A stretch of DNA of 64,000 bases from Lachnospiraceae bacterium (GCA_017405805.1 JAFQZU010000008.1:62001-126000); one strand, 5' to 3'. Counted from the stretch's first letter, positions 9,509-18,627 are shown. Made by a program: numbers and translations. Notes: generated by a model from the letters alone, not told the origin.

Positions 9509-9523
9509 ATTTTTCAGAAAACG
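9509..9523. promoter_or_regulatory. CodY-box-like sequence upstream of rel
   Basis: ATTTTTCAGAAAACG matches the CodY consensus AATTTTCWGAAAATT at 12 of 15 positions, including the whole central TTTTCAGAAAA. It lies about 45 bases upstream of the rel -35 element and just downstream of the groESL terminator. CodY itself is encoded in this window. Binding is inferred from sequence only. Confidence 0.4.
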
Positions 9524-9578
9524 GCAAAAAAAGACGGTTCCGCGGACAGCCGTCAAGGCTGTCGCGCAGAACCGTCTT
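9524..9578 (-). terminator. Terminator of groESL
   Basis: AAGACGGTTC (9531-9540) pairs with GAACCGTCTT (9569-9578), with a further inner stem GGACAGCC/GGCTGTC, and on the minus strand the hairpin is followed by seven T residues. It ends the groES-groEL transcript about 70 bases after the groEL stop. Confidence 0.9.
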
Positions 9579-9650
9579 CCGCATTCTTTCCGTATTAATA
9601 AGACTCTGATGGTCCGGATCGATCCCTATGCTGCGGGTCCGATCACACGA

Positions 9651-11285
<1,635 letters not shown>

Positions 11286-11319
11286 TCAATTAATACTATG
11301 TACCGACTTGCCGGTGATC

Positions 11320-11607
11320 TTACTCGATCACGGCGAGAATATCGCTCTGTCTGACGATGATAAACTTCTCGTCGCCTTCCAGCTTTACTTCTGTTCCGGC
11401 ATATTTGGAATAGATGACCTTGTCGCCGACCTTGACTTCCATCTTGATCTCCTTGCCGTCAACTACGCCGCCGGGGCCGACAGCAATGACTTCTGCCTGC
11501 TGGGGCTTCTCCCTCTCCTGACCGGGAAGGACGATGCCGGACTTGGTCGTGGTCTCCGCTTCAAGCTGCTTCAGAACAACTCTGTCACCTAAGGGAACTA
11601 ACTTCAT
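11320..11607 (-). CDS. groS: Co-chaperonin GroES
   Basis: Heptameric lid of the GroEL chamber. The 95-residue product begins MKLVPLGDRVVLKQLEAE, has the flexible mobile loop TTKSGIVLPGQEREKPQ that docks on GroEL, and the conserved VKVGDKVIYSKYAGTEVKLEG segment near the end. GGAGGCGC lies a few bases before the ATG at 11607. It is the first gene of the HrcA-type heat-shock operon. Confidence 0.99.
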   Translation of the reverse strand: MKLVPLGDRVVLKQLEAETTTKSGIVLPGQEREKPQQAEVIAVGPGGVVDGKEIKMEVKVGDKVIYSKYAGTEVKLEGDEKFIIVRQSDILAVIE

Positions 11608-11666
11608 AATGCGCCTCCTTTGAAATGCAGATAAAAAGCTCTGCGTTTGTTATCCTTTTTGTTTTG

Positions 11667-11693
11667 TTAGCACTCTTTATGAATGAGTGCTAA
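11667..11693. promoter_or_regulatory. CIRCE operator (HrcA-binding site)
   Basis: TTAGCACTC, nine bases, GAGTGCTAA: a perfect match to the CIRCE inverted repeat. It lies between the groESL promoter and the groES start, exactly where HrcA blocks transcription in other Firmicutes. hrcA is not in this window. Confidence 0.97.
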
Positions 11694-11704
11694 CTCTATG
11701 GTGT

Positions 11705-11733
11705 ATATTAGTTTTATCAACCAGTGTTTGCAA
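11705..11733 (-). promoter_or_regulatory. Promoter of groESL
   Basis: On the minus strand TTGCAA (11728-11733), 17 bases, TAATAT (11705-11710), with CIRCE starting 11 bases further on. Position relative to CIRCE is as in known HrcA-controlled promoters. Confidence 0.8.
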
Positions 11734-11860
11734 CTACATCTACAGATATATATCACCATATATCCTCACTATATCTCTCCATTTCTCTCTTTTTCTCCAT
11801 TTTTTATACATGTTCAAAGAATTTGCACCGGAACGCCCCGGAATAATTGCTGCGACGGTG

Positions 11861-11889
11861 TTGCACTCTTCGCGCTTTCGTGCTATAGT
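11861..11889 (+). promoter_or_regulatory. Promoter of the 85-residue unknown gene
   Basis: TTGCAC (11861-11866), 17 bases, TATAGT (11884-11889), about 70 bases before the ATG at 11961. It points away from groESL. Confidence 0.75.
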
Positions 11890-11960
11890 TTATGTAGTTT
11901 TAAAAACTACTTGTGCTTATTCTGATGATTGATTTCATTTTTTATTAAGGGAGGAACAAT

Positions 11961-12218
11961 ATGACTGTTAAAGAATTAAAAGCCTTTTTTAAAGATCATC
12001 TGGTTCCTGCAAAGCTCTACCACTTGGACGGATCCCGCTCCGGAAAGCTCTGCCTGACCAGGGACGGAAATGAGTGGGAAGTCTTCTTCAGAGAGAAGAA
12101 GGAAAAGATCGGCCTTATGAAGTTTGCCACGGAGAATGAGGCCTGCGTGAGGATGATGGATGAGGTCCGTAAGGTCATGGAGCAGATTTACGGGATGACC
12201 TGGAAAGGACTTGCCTGA
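11961..12218 (+). CDS. Small protein of unknown function, 85 residues
   Basis: I do not recognise this protein. It begins MTVKELKAFFKDHLVPAKLYHL and is soluble and charged, with a likely alpha/beta fold: an N-terminal helix, a middle stretch (YHLDGSRSGKLCLTRDGNEWEVFFREKKEK) that reads like three beta strands, and a C-terminal helix (TENEACVRMMDEVRKVMEQIYGM). There is no signal peptide or membrane segment. Expression looks real: a near-consensus promoter, a GGGAGGAACAAT ribosome-binding site just before the ATG, and a strong terminator directly after the stop. It is divergent from groESL and monocistronic. Confidence 0.85.
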   Translation: MTVKELKAFFKDHLVPAKLYHLDGSRSGKLCLTRDGNEWEVFFREKKEKIGLMKFATENEACVRMMDEVRKVMEQIYGMTWKGLA

Positions 12219-12240
12219 TATTTATAGAAGATAAGACAGA

Positions 12241-12271
12241 AGAGACAGGAGCGGTTCCTGTCTCTTTTTTT
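12241..12271 (+). terminator. Terminator of the 85-residue gene
   Basis: AGAGACAGGA (12241-12250) pairs perfectly with TCCTGTCTCT (12256-12265) around a 5-base loop, followed by a run of T residues. Confidence 0.92.
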
Positions 12272-12301
12272 GTTTGGGATAAGGGAGGACGAAGGGAGGA
12301 C

Positions 12302-12533
12302 GGGCGTCCGTGTGGGGGCGGGCTCTTTAGAACGAGCGCTAGTCTGAGTTAGGGCGTCCGGGCCGGAAGGCGGGGCCGCAGGGGCGCGGCTCCCGTGTCC
12401 CTGCGTGGAGGGATGTCCGAGTCCTCCGGTCATCAGAGCGGAGGACGAGTTACCGACTTGCCGCGCCTTCCGGCCCGGACGCCCTTAGGAAGACTTAGCG
12501 AGTGGAATAGAGCCCGCCCCCACACGGACGCCC
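12302..12533. repeat. Large palindromic structured element, family 1, copy A
   Basis: A 232-base intergenic palindrome between convergent genes. The outer arms (12302-12326 and 12509-12533) pair perfectly over 25 bases. Next come CGCT-AGTCT/AGACT-AGCG (12337-12345, 12491-12500), an internal loop GAGTTA/TTAGGA, and a second perfect 21-base stem (12352-12372 with 12464-12484). The centre carries two hairpins: one with loop GCTCC (12389-12393), one GTCCTCCG/CGGAGGAC (12421-12428, 12439-12446) whose loop contains CATCAG (12431-12436). Loops, internal loop and the flanks GGATGTCCGAG and GACGAGTT recur in the copy at 18390-18620, but the stems differ in sequence. No coding potential. Could be a structured RNA, a bidirectional terminator or a palindromic mobile element. 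Confidence 0.8.
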
Positions 12534-12652
12534 TGTTTCAAACACCTCCCTCAAAAAAAGAGGCAGCAGAAATCCTCTTCTGTCTCTTCTCACTTTTCTT
12601 TTCCCCACAGCGCTCCGGGAAAATTTACGTAAAAATCAATGAGCCGCTCTAT

Positions 12653-12781
12653 TAGACTTGCCGGGCCCTTCCACAGTCTAAAAAGGAGCTGTATTTAGTA
12701 TCCGCTGGGCCTTTTCACGCCCATAGGGGCGTGAACGAGCGAGTTTAGGCGAGCGTGCCCAAGGATACTAAATACAGCTCC
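12653..12781. repeat. Palindromic element, family 2, with partial upstream copy
   Basis: Outer arms 12685-12703 and 12763-12781 pair perfectly over 19 bases. Inside, GGGC pairs with GCCC, followed by AAGG at the start of the right arm; an extra hairpin TTCACGCC/GGGGCGTGAA fills the loop. Just upstream, 12653-12680 (TAGACT/AGTCTA around TGCCGGGCCCTTCCAC) looks like a degenerate partial copy. The segment TTTAGGCGAGCGTGCCCAAGG is matched by the elements at 37.2 kb and 46.5 kb. It shares the stretch GAACGAGCG and GAGTTTAGG with the family 1 element 200 bases away. Confidence 0.7.
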
Positions 12782-12839
12782 ATATCATAACTGTTTCAAA
12801 GAGCCCGGCATGATTACCGACCGGCTCATTGTTTTATTG

Positions 12840-15461
12840 TCAGGCTTCCTGGATTGCAGCCTGCGCCGCCGCAAGTCTTGCAATCGGTACCCGGAACGGC
12901 GAACAGGACACATAGTCCAGACCAGCCTTATGGCAGAACTCTACGGAAGCCGGATCTCCGCCGTGCTCGCCGCAGATGCCGAGGTGGATGTCGGGACGGG
13001 TCGCTTTGCCTGCCTCAACCGCCATCTTGATGAGCTTGCCTACGCCTGCCTGATCCAGGTGTGCGAAAGGATCCTGCTCATAGATCTTGTTTGCATAGTA
13101 GTCGCCCAGGAACTTGCCGGCGTCATCACGGGAGAAGCCGAAAGTCATCTGCGTGAGGTCGTTGGTGCCGAAGCTGAAGAACTCGGCCTCCTCTGCGATC
13201 TCGCCTGCCATCAGGGCAGCTCTGGGGATCTCGATCATGGTACCGACCTTGTAGGTGATGTCGGAGTTCATCTCCTTCTTGACCTCTTCAGCGGTATCCA
13301 CGACAGTCTTCTTGACAAAGGCCAGCTCTTTCTTCTCGCCGACCAGAGGGATCATGATCTCGGGAACGATATTGTAGCCCTCTTCCTTATTCACTTCGAT
13401 GGCCGCCTCGATGACAGCTCTTGTCTGCATCTTTGCGATCTCAGGGAAGGTAACGGCGAGACGGCAGCCTCTGTGACCCATCATGGGGTTGAACTCATGC
13501 AGTGCGTCGCAGCGCTCCTGCACCTGCTCTGCAGTGAGGCCCATTTCCTTGGCCAGCGCAGCGATATCGGCGGGATCGGTGGGAACGAACTCATGAAGCG
13601 GCGGATCCAGGAAACGGATGGTGACCGGTCTGCCTTCCATAGCCTTGTAGATGCCCTTGAAGTCGCCCTTCTGGAAAGGAATCAGCTCGTTGAGAGCAGC
13701 CTCTCTCTCCTCGACGGTATCGGAGAGGATCATCTTGCGGATCTTCGGGATTCTGTCGGGATTGAAGAACATGTGCTCCGTTCTGGTCAGGCCGATGCCC
13801 TCTGCGCCCATGCGGACAGCGTTTGCTGCATCTTCAGGCGTGTCGGCATTGGTGCGGACCTTCAGTCTTCTGAACTCGTCAGCCCAGCCCATGATGCGGC
13901 CGAAGTTGCCGGAGATGGAAGCCTCGACGGTCTCGACATCGCCGATATAGATTTTGCCGGTGGAGCCGTCCAGAGAGATGTACTCGCCCTCTTTGATGGT
14001 CTTGCCGCCGAGCTCGATATACTTCTCTTCCTCGTGGACCTTGAGGTCTCCGCAGCCGGATACGCAGCAGGTGCCCATTCCGCGTGCGACGACTGCAGCA
14101 TGGGAAGTCATGCCGCCGCGCATGGTCAGGATACCCTCGGATGCGTGCATACCCTCGATGTCCTCAGGGGAGGTCTCCTGGCGGACAAGGATAACTCTGC
14201 TGCCTGCCTTGTTGGCCGCAACAGCGTCTTCCGCGTTAAAATAGATGCGGCCTGCAGCTGCGCCGGGAGAAGCGGGAAGCGCTTCGCCGATCTGCTCGGC
14301 TGCCTTGAGCGCGTCCGCGTTGAAAGCGGGATGAAGGAGCTGATCCAGGGACTTTGCCTCGATGCGGAGCACTGCCTCCTGCGGTGTGATCATGCCTTCG
14401 TCGACCAGGTCACAGGCGATCTGGATCGCTGCCTGCGCGGTTCTCTTACCGTTTCTGGTCTGCAGGAAATACAGCTTGCCGTCCTCGATGGTGAACTCCA
14501 TATCCTGCATGTCGCGGTAGTGGTTCTCAAGCTTATTGGCGATCTCCATGAACTGCTTGTAGCAGTCGGGAAGATCCTTCTCAAGCTGTGTGATGGGCTG
14601 CGGTGTGCGGATACCCGCGACGACGTCTTCGCCCTGTGCGTTGATCAGATACTCGCCAAAAATACCCTTCGCGCCGGTTGCGGGGTTCCTGGTGAAGGCC
14701 ACGCCGGTACCGGAGGTGTTGCCCATGTTGCCGAATACCATCGACTGCACGTTGACGGCGGTACCCCAGGAATAAGGGATATCGTTCATCATTCTGTAGT
14801 AGTTTGCTCTCGGGTTGTCCCAGGAACGGAAGACGGCCTTGATGGCCTCCATCAGCTGGACCTTGGGATCCTGAGGGAACTCCTCGCCCATCTTCTCGGC
14901 GTAGATCGCCTTGTACTTTGCGATCACGTTCTGAAGGTCTTCAGCGGTGAGCTCGGTGTCATACTTATATCCGTGAGACTCCTTCTCCGCCTCCAGGATG
15001 GAATCGAAGAAAGTCTTGCTCATTCCCATGACGACGTCAGAGAACATCTGGATAAATCTTCTGTAGGAGTCATAGGCAAACCTGGGATTGCCGGTCTTCT
15101 GCGCGAAGCCCTTGACGGAAATATCATTCAGACCAAGGTTCAGAATCGTGTCCATCATGCCGGGCATGGATGCTCTCGCGCCGGAACGGACGGAAACAAG
15201 AAGCGGGTTCTCGGTGTCGCCGAACTTCTTGCCCTGCACGCCTTCAAGCCACGTCAGTGCCTCGAAGATCTGCTTCTGTGTATCCTCATTGATCATTTTT
15301 CCGTCGTTGTAATAATCGGTGCACGCCTCCGTCGAGATCGTGAAGCCGTTGGGGATCGGCAGACCGATATTGGTCATCTCTGCCAGGTTGGCTCCCTTTC
15401 CTCCGAGAAGGTTGCGCATGTCTGCGTTGCCCTCGTGGAAAAGATAGACTCTTTTACTCAT
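12840..15461 (-). CDS. ppdK: Pyruvate, phosphate dikinase
   Basis: Interconverts pyruvate, ATP and phosphate with phosphoenolpyruvate, AMP and pyrophosphate; in anaerobes it often works as a pyrophosphate-using glycolytic enzyme. The 873-residue product begins MSKRVYLFHEGNADMRNLLGGKGANLAEM (nucleotide-binding domain), has the swivelling phosphohistidine domain with TMRGGMTSHAAVVARGMG, and the C-terminal TIM barrel ending LGICGEHGGDPASVEF and SPFRVPIARLAAAQA. The reading frame stays open upstream to 15581, but the ATG at 15461 has GGAGGTACT directly before it and gives the family's normal length. It ends in the palindrome-rich region and is convergent with the 85-residue gene. Confidence 0.98.
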   Translation of the reverse strand: MSKRVYLFHEGNADMRNLLGGKGANLAEMTNIGLPIPNGFTISTEACTDYYNDGKMINEDTQKQIFEALTWLEGVQGKKFGDTENPLLVSVRSGARASMPGMMDTILNLGLNDISVKGFAQKTGNPRFAYDSYRRFIQMFSDVVMGMSKTFFDSILEAEKESHGYKYDTELTAEDLQNVIAKYKAIYAEKMGEEFPQDPKVQLMEAIKAVFRSWDNPRANYYRMMNDIPYSWGTAVNVQSMVFGNMGNTSGTGVAFTRNPATGAKGIFGEYLINAQGEDVVAGIRTPQPITQLEKDLPDCYKQFMEIANKLENHYRDMQDMEFTIEDGKLYFLQTRNGKRTAQAAIQIACDLVDEGMITPQEAVLRIEAKSLDQLLHPAFNADALKAAEQIGEALPASPGAAAGRIYFNAEDAVAANKAGSRVILVRQETSPEDIEGMHASEGILTMRGGMTSHAAVVARGMGTCCVSGCGDLKVHEEEKYIELGGKTIKEGEYISLDGSTGKIYIGDVETVEASISGNFGRIMGWADEFRRLKVRTNADTPEDAANAVRMGAEGIGLTRTEHMFFNPDRIPKIRKMILSDTVEEREAALNELIPFQKGDFKGIYKAMEGRPVTIRFLDPPLHEFVPTDPADIAALAKEMGLTAEQVQERCDALHEFNPMMGHRGCRLAVTFPEIAKMQTRAVIEAAIEVNKEEGYNIVPEIMIPLVGEKKELAFVKKTVVDTAEEVKKEMNSDITYKVGTMIEIPRAALMAGEIAEEAEFFSFGTNDLTQMTFGFSRDDAGKFLGDYYANKIYEQDPFAHLDQAGVGKLIKMAVEAGKATRPDIHLGICGEHGGDPASVEFCHKAGLDYVSCSPFRVPIARLAAAQAAIQEA

Positions 15462-15551
15462 AGTACCTCCTTTAAATGCTGCCCTTGTTTCTTCCTCGTA
15501 CAATAACTTAAAAATACTATCATAATTATCAGGGCAAAATAATTCATGCCC

Positions 15552-15581
15552 ATTGTACTGGATTAGGGTCACGTTTGACAA
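15552..15581 (-). promoter_or_regulatory. Promoter of ppdK
   Basis: On the minus strand TTGTCA (15576-15581), 18 bases, TACAAT (15552-15557), about 90 bases before the ppdK ATG. The ABC-F gene has its own promoter on the other side of this 279-base divergent region. Confidence 0.65.
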
Positions 15582-15665
15582 GGTATTAGTTACAATATTG
15601 GTTATTTTAAAAACAATCTTCTTTATAAAGGAAGCTTATCGCCCTGTAGAATCGTGTTTTTCCGC

Positions 15666-15694
15666 TTGCGGGAAGCTTCCGTCTCGGCTATTAT
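15666..15694 (+). promoter_or_regulatory. Promoter of the ABC-F gene
   Basis: TTGCGG (15666-15671), 17 bases, TATTAT (15689-15694), about 45 bases before the ATG at 15741, which has TAGGAGGAAAC as ribosome-binding site. Confidence 0.7.
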
Positions 15695-15740
15695 ATAAGC
15701 TGCACAGCTATATTTATGTAATCTTTTAGGAGGAAACTGC

Positions 15741-17372
15741 ATGATTTCAGCAAACGGCGTGACGCTCCGCCTCGGCAAAAGGGCGCTCTTTGAGGACGTA
15801 TCCATCAAATTTACCGAGGGCAACTGCTACGGCATCATCGGCGCGAACGGCGCAGGCAAATCTACCTTTTTAAAGATCCTCTCCGGACAGCTGGAGACGA
15901 CGGCGGGAAACGTTGCCGTCACGCAGGGACAGCGCCTCTCCTTCCTGGAGCAGGATCACAATAAATACGACAGCGAAGTAGTACTGGATACGGTCATGGG
16001 CGGCAATGCGCGTCTGTTTGAGATCATGCGCGAGAAAGATGCCCTGTATGCCAAGATGGACTTCTCGGATGAGGACGGCATCCGCGCCAGCGAACTGGAG
16101 GCGGAATTTGCGGAGATGAACGGCTGGGAGGCCGAGTCGGACGCGGAATCCCTTCTGAACGGCCTCGGGATCGAGACCGAGCTCCACGGGTATCTGATGC
16201 GTGAGCTTACCGGCGCGCAGAAGGTCAAAGTCCTCCTCGCCAGGGCCCTCTTCGGCAACCCCGACATCCTGCTGCTGGACGAGCCCACCAACCATCTGGA
16301 CCTGGACGCCATCGCATGGCTCGAGGAATTCCTCATCAACTTCGAGAACACCGTGATCGTGGTCTCCCACGACCGTTACTTCCTTAATAAGGTCTGCACC
16401 TACATCGCGGACATCGACTACGGCAAGATCACGCTGTACGCGGGCAACTACGACTTCTGGTACGAGTCCTCCCGCCTCCTGATCCGCCAGATGAAGGAAG
16501 CCAATAAGAAGAAAGAGGAAAAGATCAAGGAGCTGAAGGAATTCATCTCCCGCTTCTCTGCTAATGCCTCCAAATCCAAACAGGCGACCAGCAGAAAGAG
16601 AGCCCTGGAGAAGATCCAGCTCGACGAGATCAAGCCCTCCAGCCGCAAATACCCTTATATCGATTTCCGGCCTGACAGAGAGATCGGCAATGAAGTCCTT
16701 ACCGTCAGCGGGATTTCCAAGACCATCAACGGCGTAAAGGTCCTCGACAACATCTCCTTCGTCATGGGCCACAACGACAAAATCGCCTTCGTCGGCAGCC
16801 AGGAGATCGCCAAGACCACACTCTTCGAGATCCTCATGGGCAACATGGAGCCCGACGAGGGCACCTACAAGTGGGGCATCACGACCTCCCAGGCCTATTT
16901 CCGCAAGGACAACACCGACGAATTCAAGAGCGATCTCACCATCACGGAATGGCTGACCGGCTACTCCCCCATCAAGGACGTCACCTATGTCCGCGGCTTC
17001 CTGGGCAGAATGCTTTTTGCCGGCGACGACGGCGTCAAAAAAGTCAACATCCTCTCCGGAGGCGAGCGCGTCCGCTGCCAGCTCTCCAAGATGATGATCA
17101 GCGGCGCGAACTGCCTGATTTTTGACGAGCCCACCAACCATCTGGACATGGAATCCATCTCCGCCCTCAACGACGGCATGATCAAATTCCCCGGCGTCGA
17201 ACTGATCGCCTGCCGTGACCACCAGGTGGTGCAGACCACGGCAAACCGCATCATCGAGATCCTGCCCGACGGCAGCATGATCGACAAGGTCACCACCTAC
17301 GACGAGTATCTGGAGCAGAATGCAGACGCCAGAAAGCGCACTGTCTACGTGGCGGCCAAAGAAGAGGACTAA
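15741..17372 (+). CDS. ABC-F family ATPase (YkpA/YbiT-like)
   Basis: Duplicated soluble ABC ATPase of the ABC-F class, whose members act on ribosomes; 543 residues and no membrane domain. The first nucleotide-binding domain has GANGAGKST, the signature ELTGAQKVKVLLARAL, LLLDEPTNHLDLDAIAWLE and VSHDRYF. The linker (about 240-310) is Lys/Glu-rich. The second domain has the variant Walker A GSQEIAKTT, which I recall as typical of the YkpA branch, an intact signature ILSGGERVRCQLS and FDEPTNHLDMESI. The switch-histidine position reads ACRDHQ where the family has SHDHQ, so that histidine is lost. The role is probably translation-related rather than antibiotic resistance. Confidence 0.9.
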   Translation: MISANGVTLRLGKRALFEDVSIKFTEGNCYGIIGANGAGKSTFLKILSGQLETTAGNVAVTQGQRLSFLEQDHNKYDSEVVLDTVMGGNARLFEIMREKDALYAKMDFSDEDGIRASELEAEFAEMNGWEAESDAESLLNGLGIETELHGYLMRELTGAQKVKVLLARALFGNPDILLLDEPTNHLDLDAIAWLEEFLINFENTVIVVSHDRYFLNKVCTYIADIDYGKITLYAGNYDFWYESSRLLIRQMKEANKKKEEKIKELKEFISRFSANASKSKQATSRKRALEKIQLDEIKPSSRKYPYIDFRPDREIGNEVLTVSGISKTINGVKVLDNISFVMGHNDKIAFVGSQEIAKTTLFEILMGNMEPDEGTYKWGITTSQAYFRKDNTDEFKSDLTITEWLTGYSPIKDVTYVRGFLGRMLFAGDDGVKKVNILSGGERVRCQLSKMMISGANCLIFDEPTNHLDMESISALNDGMIKFPGVELIACRDHQVVQTTANRIIEILPDGSMIDKVTTYDEYLEQNADARKRTVYVAAKEED

Positions 17373-17380
17373 AACCCTTA

Positions 17381-18319
17381 ATGAGCGCGAATATGAACAA
17401 AAACAACGGCCTGATCGGCGGGATCTCCCGCGGTCAGGCCGTGGATCTTCATACACATTCCTACTGTTCGGACGGCACCCTGTCTCCCGCGCAGCTCGTG
17501 GAGATGGCGGCGTCACTCGGACTTAAGGCCATGGCGCTGACCGACCATGACACCGTCGCGGGCATACCGGAAGCCCTGGCTGCCGCGGACCGGCTCGCCG
17601 CGCAGGCGGCTTCTTCCGGCACCGCCGTTCCCGAGATCATTCCCGGCGTGGAGATCTCCTCGGAGATCAACGGTTACGACATCCACATCGTGGGCCTGTA
17701 CCCGGACTGGCAGAACCAGAAGCTGCAGGACGCCCTCGCTTCCTTCGCGGGGGAGCGCGACCGTCGCAACCGCAAGATCTGCGAGCGCCTGCAGGAAGAC
17801 GGTTACGACATCTCCTACGAGGAGCTCACCCGGCGCTTTCCCGACACCGTGATCACCCGAGGCCAGTTCGCGCTGCTCCTCGTCGAGAAACATTACGCGA
17901 AAGACACCCGTGACGTCTTCGAAAACTTTCTGGGAGAACACTGCAAGTACTACGTAAACCGCAAGATGATCTATCCGTGGGATGCCGTAAGGCTGATCCG
18001 CGAACATCACGGGATCCCCATCCTGGCACACCCCATGAAATATAAACTGTCACAGGCACAGATGAGCCGTTTCCTGGAATTCCTCACCCAGAACGGTCTG
18101 CTCGGCATTGAGGTCTACTACTCCACACATACGAGGGCGGAGCAGCGATATCTTCTGCACCTGGCCGAACACTTTGGCCTCCTGGTGAGCGGGGGAAGCG
18201 ATTTTCACGGAGACGCGAAGCCCGGTCTGCAGATGATGACCGGCTACGGGGACCTCTTTGTGCCCGCCTCGGTCCTCCGCCGGATCCACGATGCCCGCGA
18301 CCTCCTGCACCACTCCTGA
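17381..18319 (+). CDS. PHP-domain phosphoesterase (RNase AM/TrpH-like)
   Basis: Metal-dependent phosphoesterase of the PHP class; relatives cleave 3',5'-nucleoside bisphosphates or trim 5' ends of RNA. The 312-residue product shows VDLHTHSYCSDGTLSP, LTDHDTVAGIPEA, PGVEISSEINGYDIHIVGLY, PILAHPMKY and GGSDFHGDAKPG, which together supply the three-metal site. It begins eight bases after the ABC-F stop and is probably co-transcribed. The start is either 17381 or the ATG at 17396; the ribosome-binding site is weak, so coupling to the ABC-F gene is likely. Confidence 0.88.
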   Translation: MSANMNKNNGLIGGISRGQAVDLHTHSYCSDGTLSPAQLVEMAASLGLKAMALTDHDTVAGIPEALAAADRLAAQAASSGTAVPEIIPGVEISSEINGYDIHIVGLYPDWQNQKLQDALASFAGERDRRNRKICERLQEDGYDISYEELTRRFPDTVITRGQFALLLVEKHYAKDTRDVFENFLGEHCKYYVNRKMIYPWDAVRLIREHHGIPILAHPMKYKLSQAQMSRFLEFLTQNGLLGIEVYYSTHTRAEQRYLLHLAEHFGLLVSGGSDFHGDAKPGLQMMTGYGDLFVPASVLRRIHDARDLLHHS

Positions 18320-18351
18320 TTAATGAGCCGCTGATTTCTGAGGGGACAGGC

Positions 18352-18368
18352 GACGCAGCTCCTGCGTC
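18352..18368. other. Small perfect hairpin after the PHP gene
   Basis: GACGCAG (18352-18358) and CTGCGTC (18362-18368) pair perfectly. A TTTT stretch follows only about 12 bases later, so this is at best a weak terminator. Its loop region GCTCC is the same as a loop in the neighbouring large element, possibly by chance. Confidence 0.4.
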
Positions 18369-18389
18369 TGAAATCCTGGTTTTATTATG

Positions 18390-18620
18390 AATCCATATCG
18401 GTCAGAATACACTTTAAAGCGGACGTTTAGTCGAACTTAGGCCGTTTCTGCATGAAGGGAAGGTCGAGGGTGCGCGGCTCCCGCGCGCCCGAGTGGCCGG
18501 ATGTCTGAGGAGGGCGCACATCAGTGCGCCCGACGAGTTCCGGCCTTGCCTTCCCGCAATAAAGAAAGGGCCTTAGTGAGACTTACGTCCGCGTCCTGTG
18601 TATTCTGACCGATATGGATT
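18390..18620. repeat. Large palindromic structured element, family 1, copy B
   Basis: A 231-base palindrome between the convergent PHP and ppk genes, built like the one at 12302-12533 but with different stem sequences. Perfect 23-base outer arms lie at 18390-18412 and 18598-18620. Inside are GCGGACGT/ACGTCCGC (18419-18426, 18585-18592), an internal loop GAACTTA/TTAGTGA, GGCC/GGCC, GGGAAGG/CCTTCCC (18457-18463, 18549-18555), a hairpin GCGCG/CGCGC with loop GCTCC (18477-18481) and a hairpin GGGCGCA/TGCGCCC with loop CATCAG (18519-18524). The flanks GGATGTCTGAG and GACGAGTT match copy A. No coding potential. Confidence 0.8.
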
Positions 18621-18627
18621 TAACATA

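Noticed and set aside
12421..12446. CTGATG on the minus strand in the large elements, suggestive of a hammerhead ribozyme core
   Set aside because: It lies in a hairpin loop in both copies, and no GAAA core with the required three stems is present.
12810..15506. Very long plus-strand open frame (898 codons) opposite ppdK
   Set aside because: It is antisense to a well-conserved enzyme and its translation has no recognisable domain. GC-rich codon use makes such mirror frames common; similar ones lie opposite topA, groEL, addA and glnS-guaB.
15462..15581. N-terminal extension of ppdK by 40 residues
   Set aside because: The extension is not family sequence and includes the region of the predicted promoter, while the ATG at 15461 has an ideal ribosome-binding site.
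16780..16830. Degenerate second Walker A of the ABC-F protein as a sign of a pseudogene
   Set aside because: The reading frame is intact, and the EIAKTT variant is, as far as I recall, normal in the YkpA branch.
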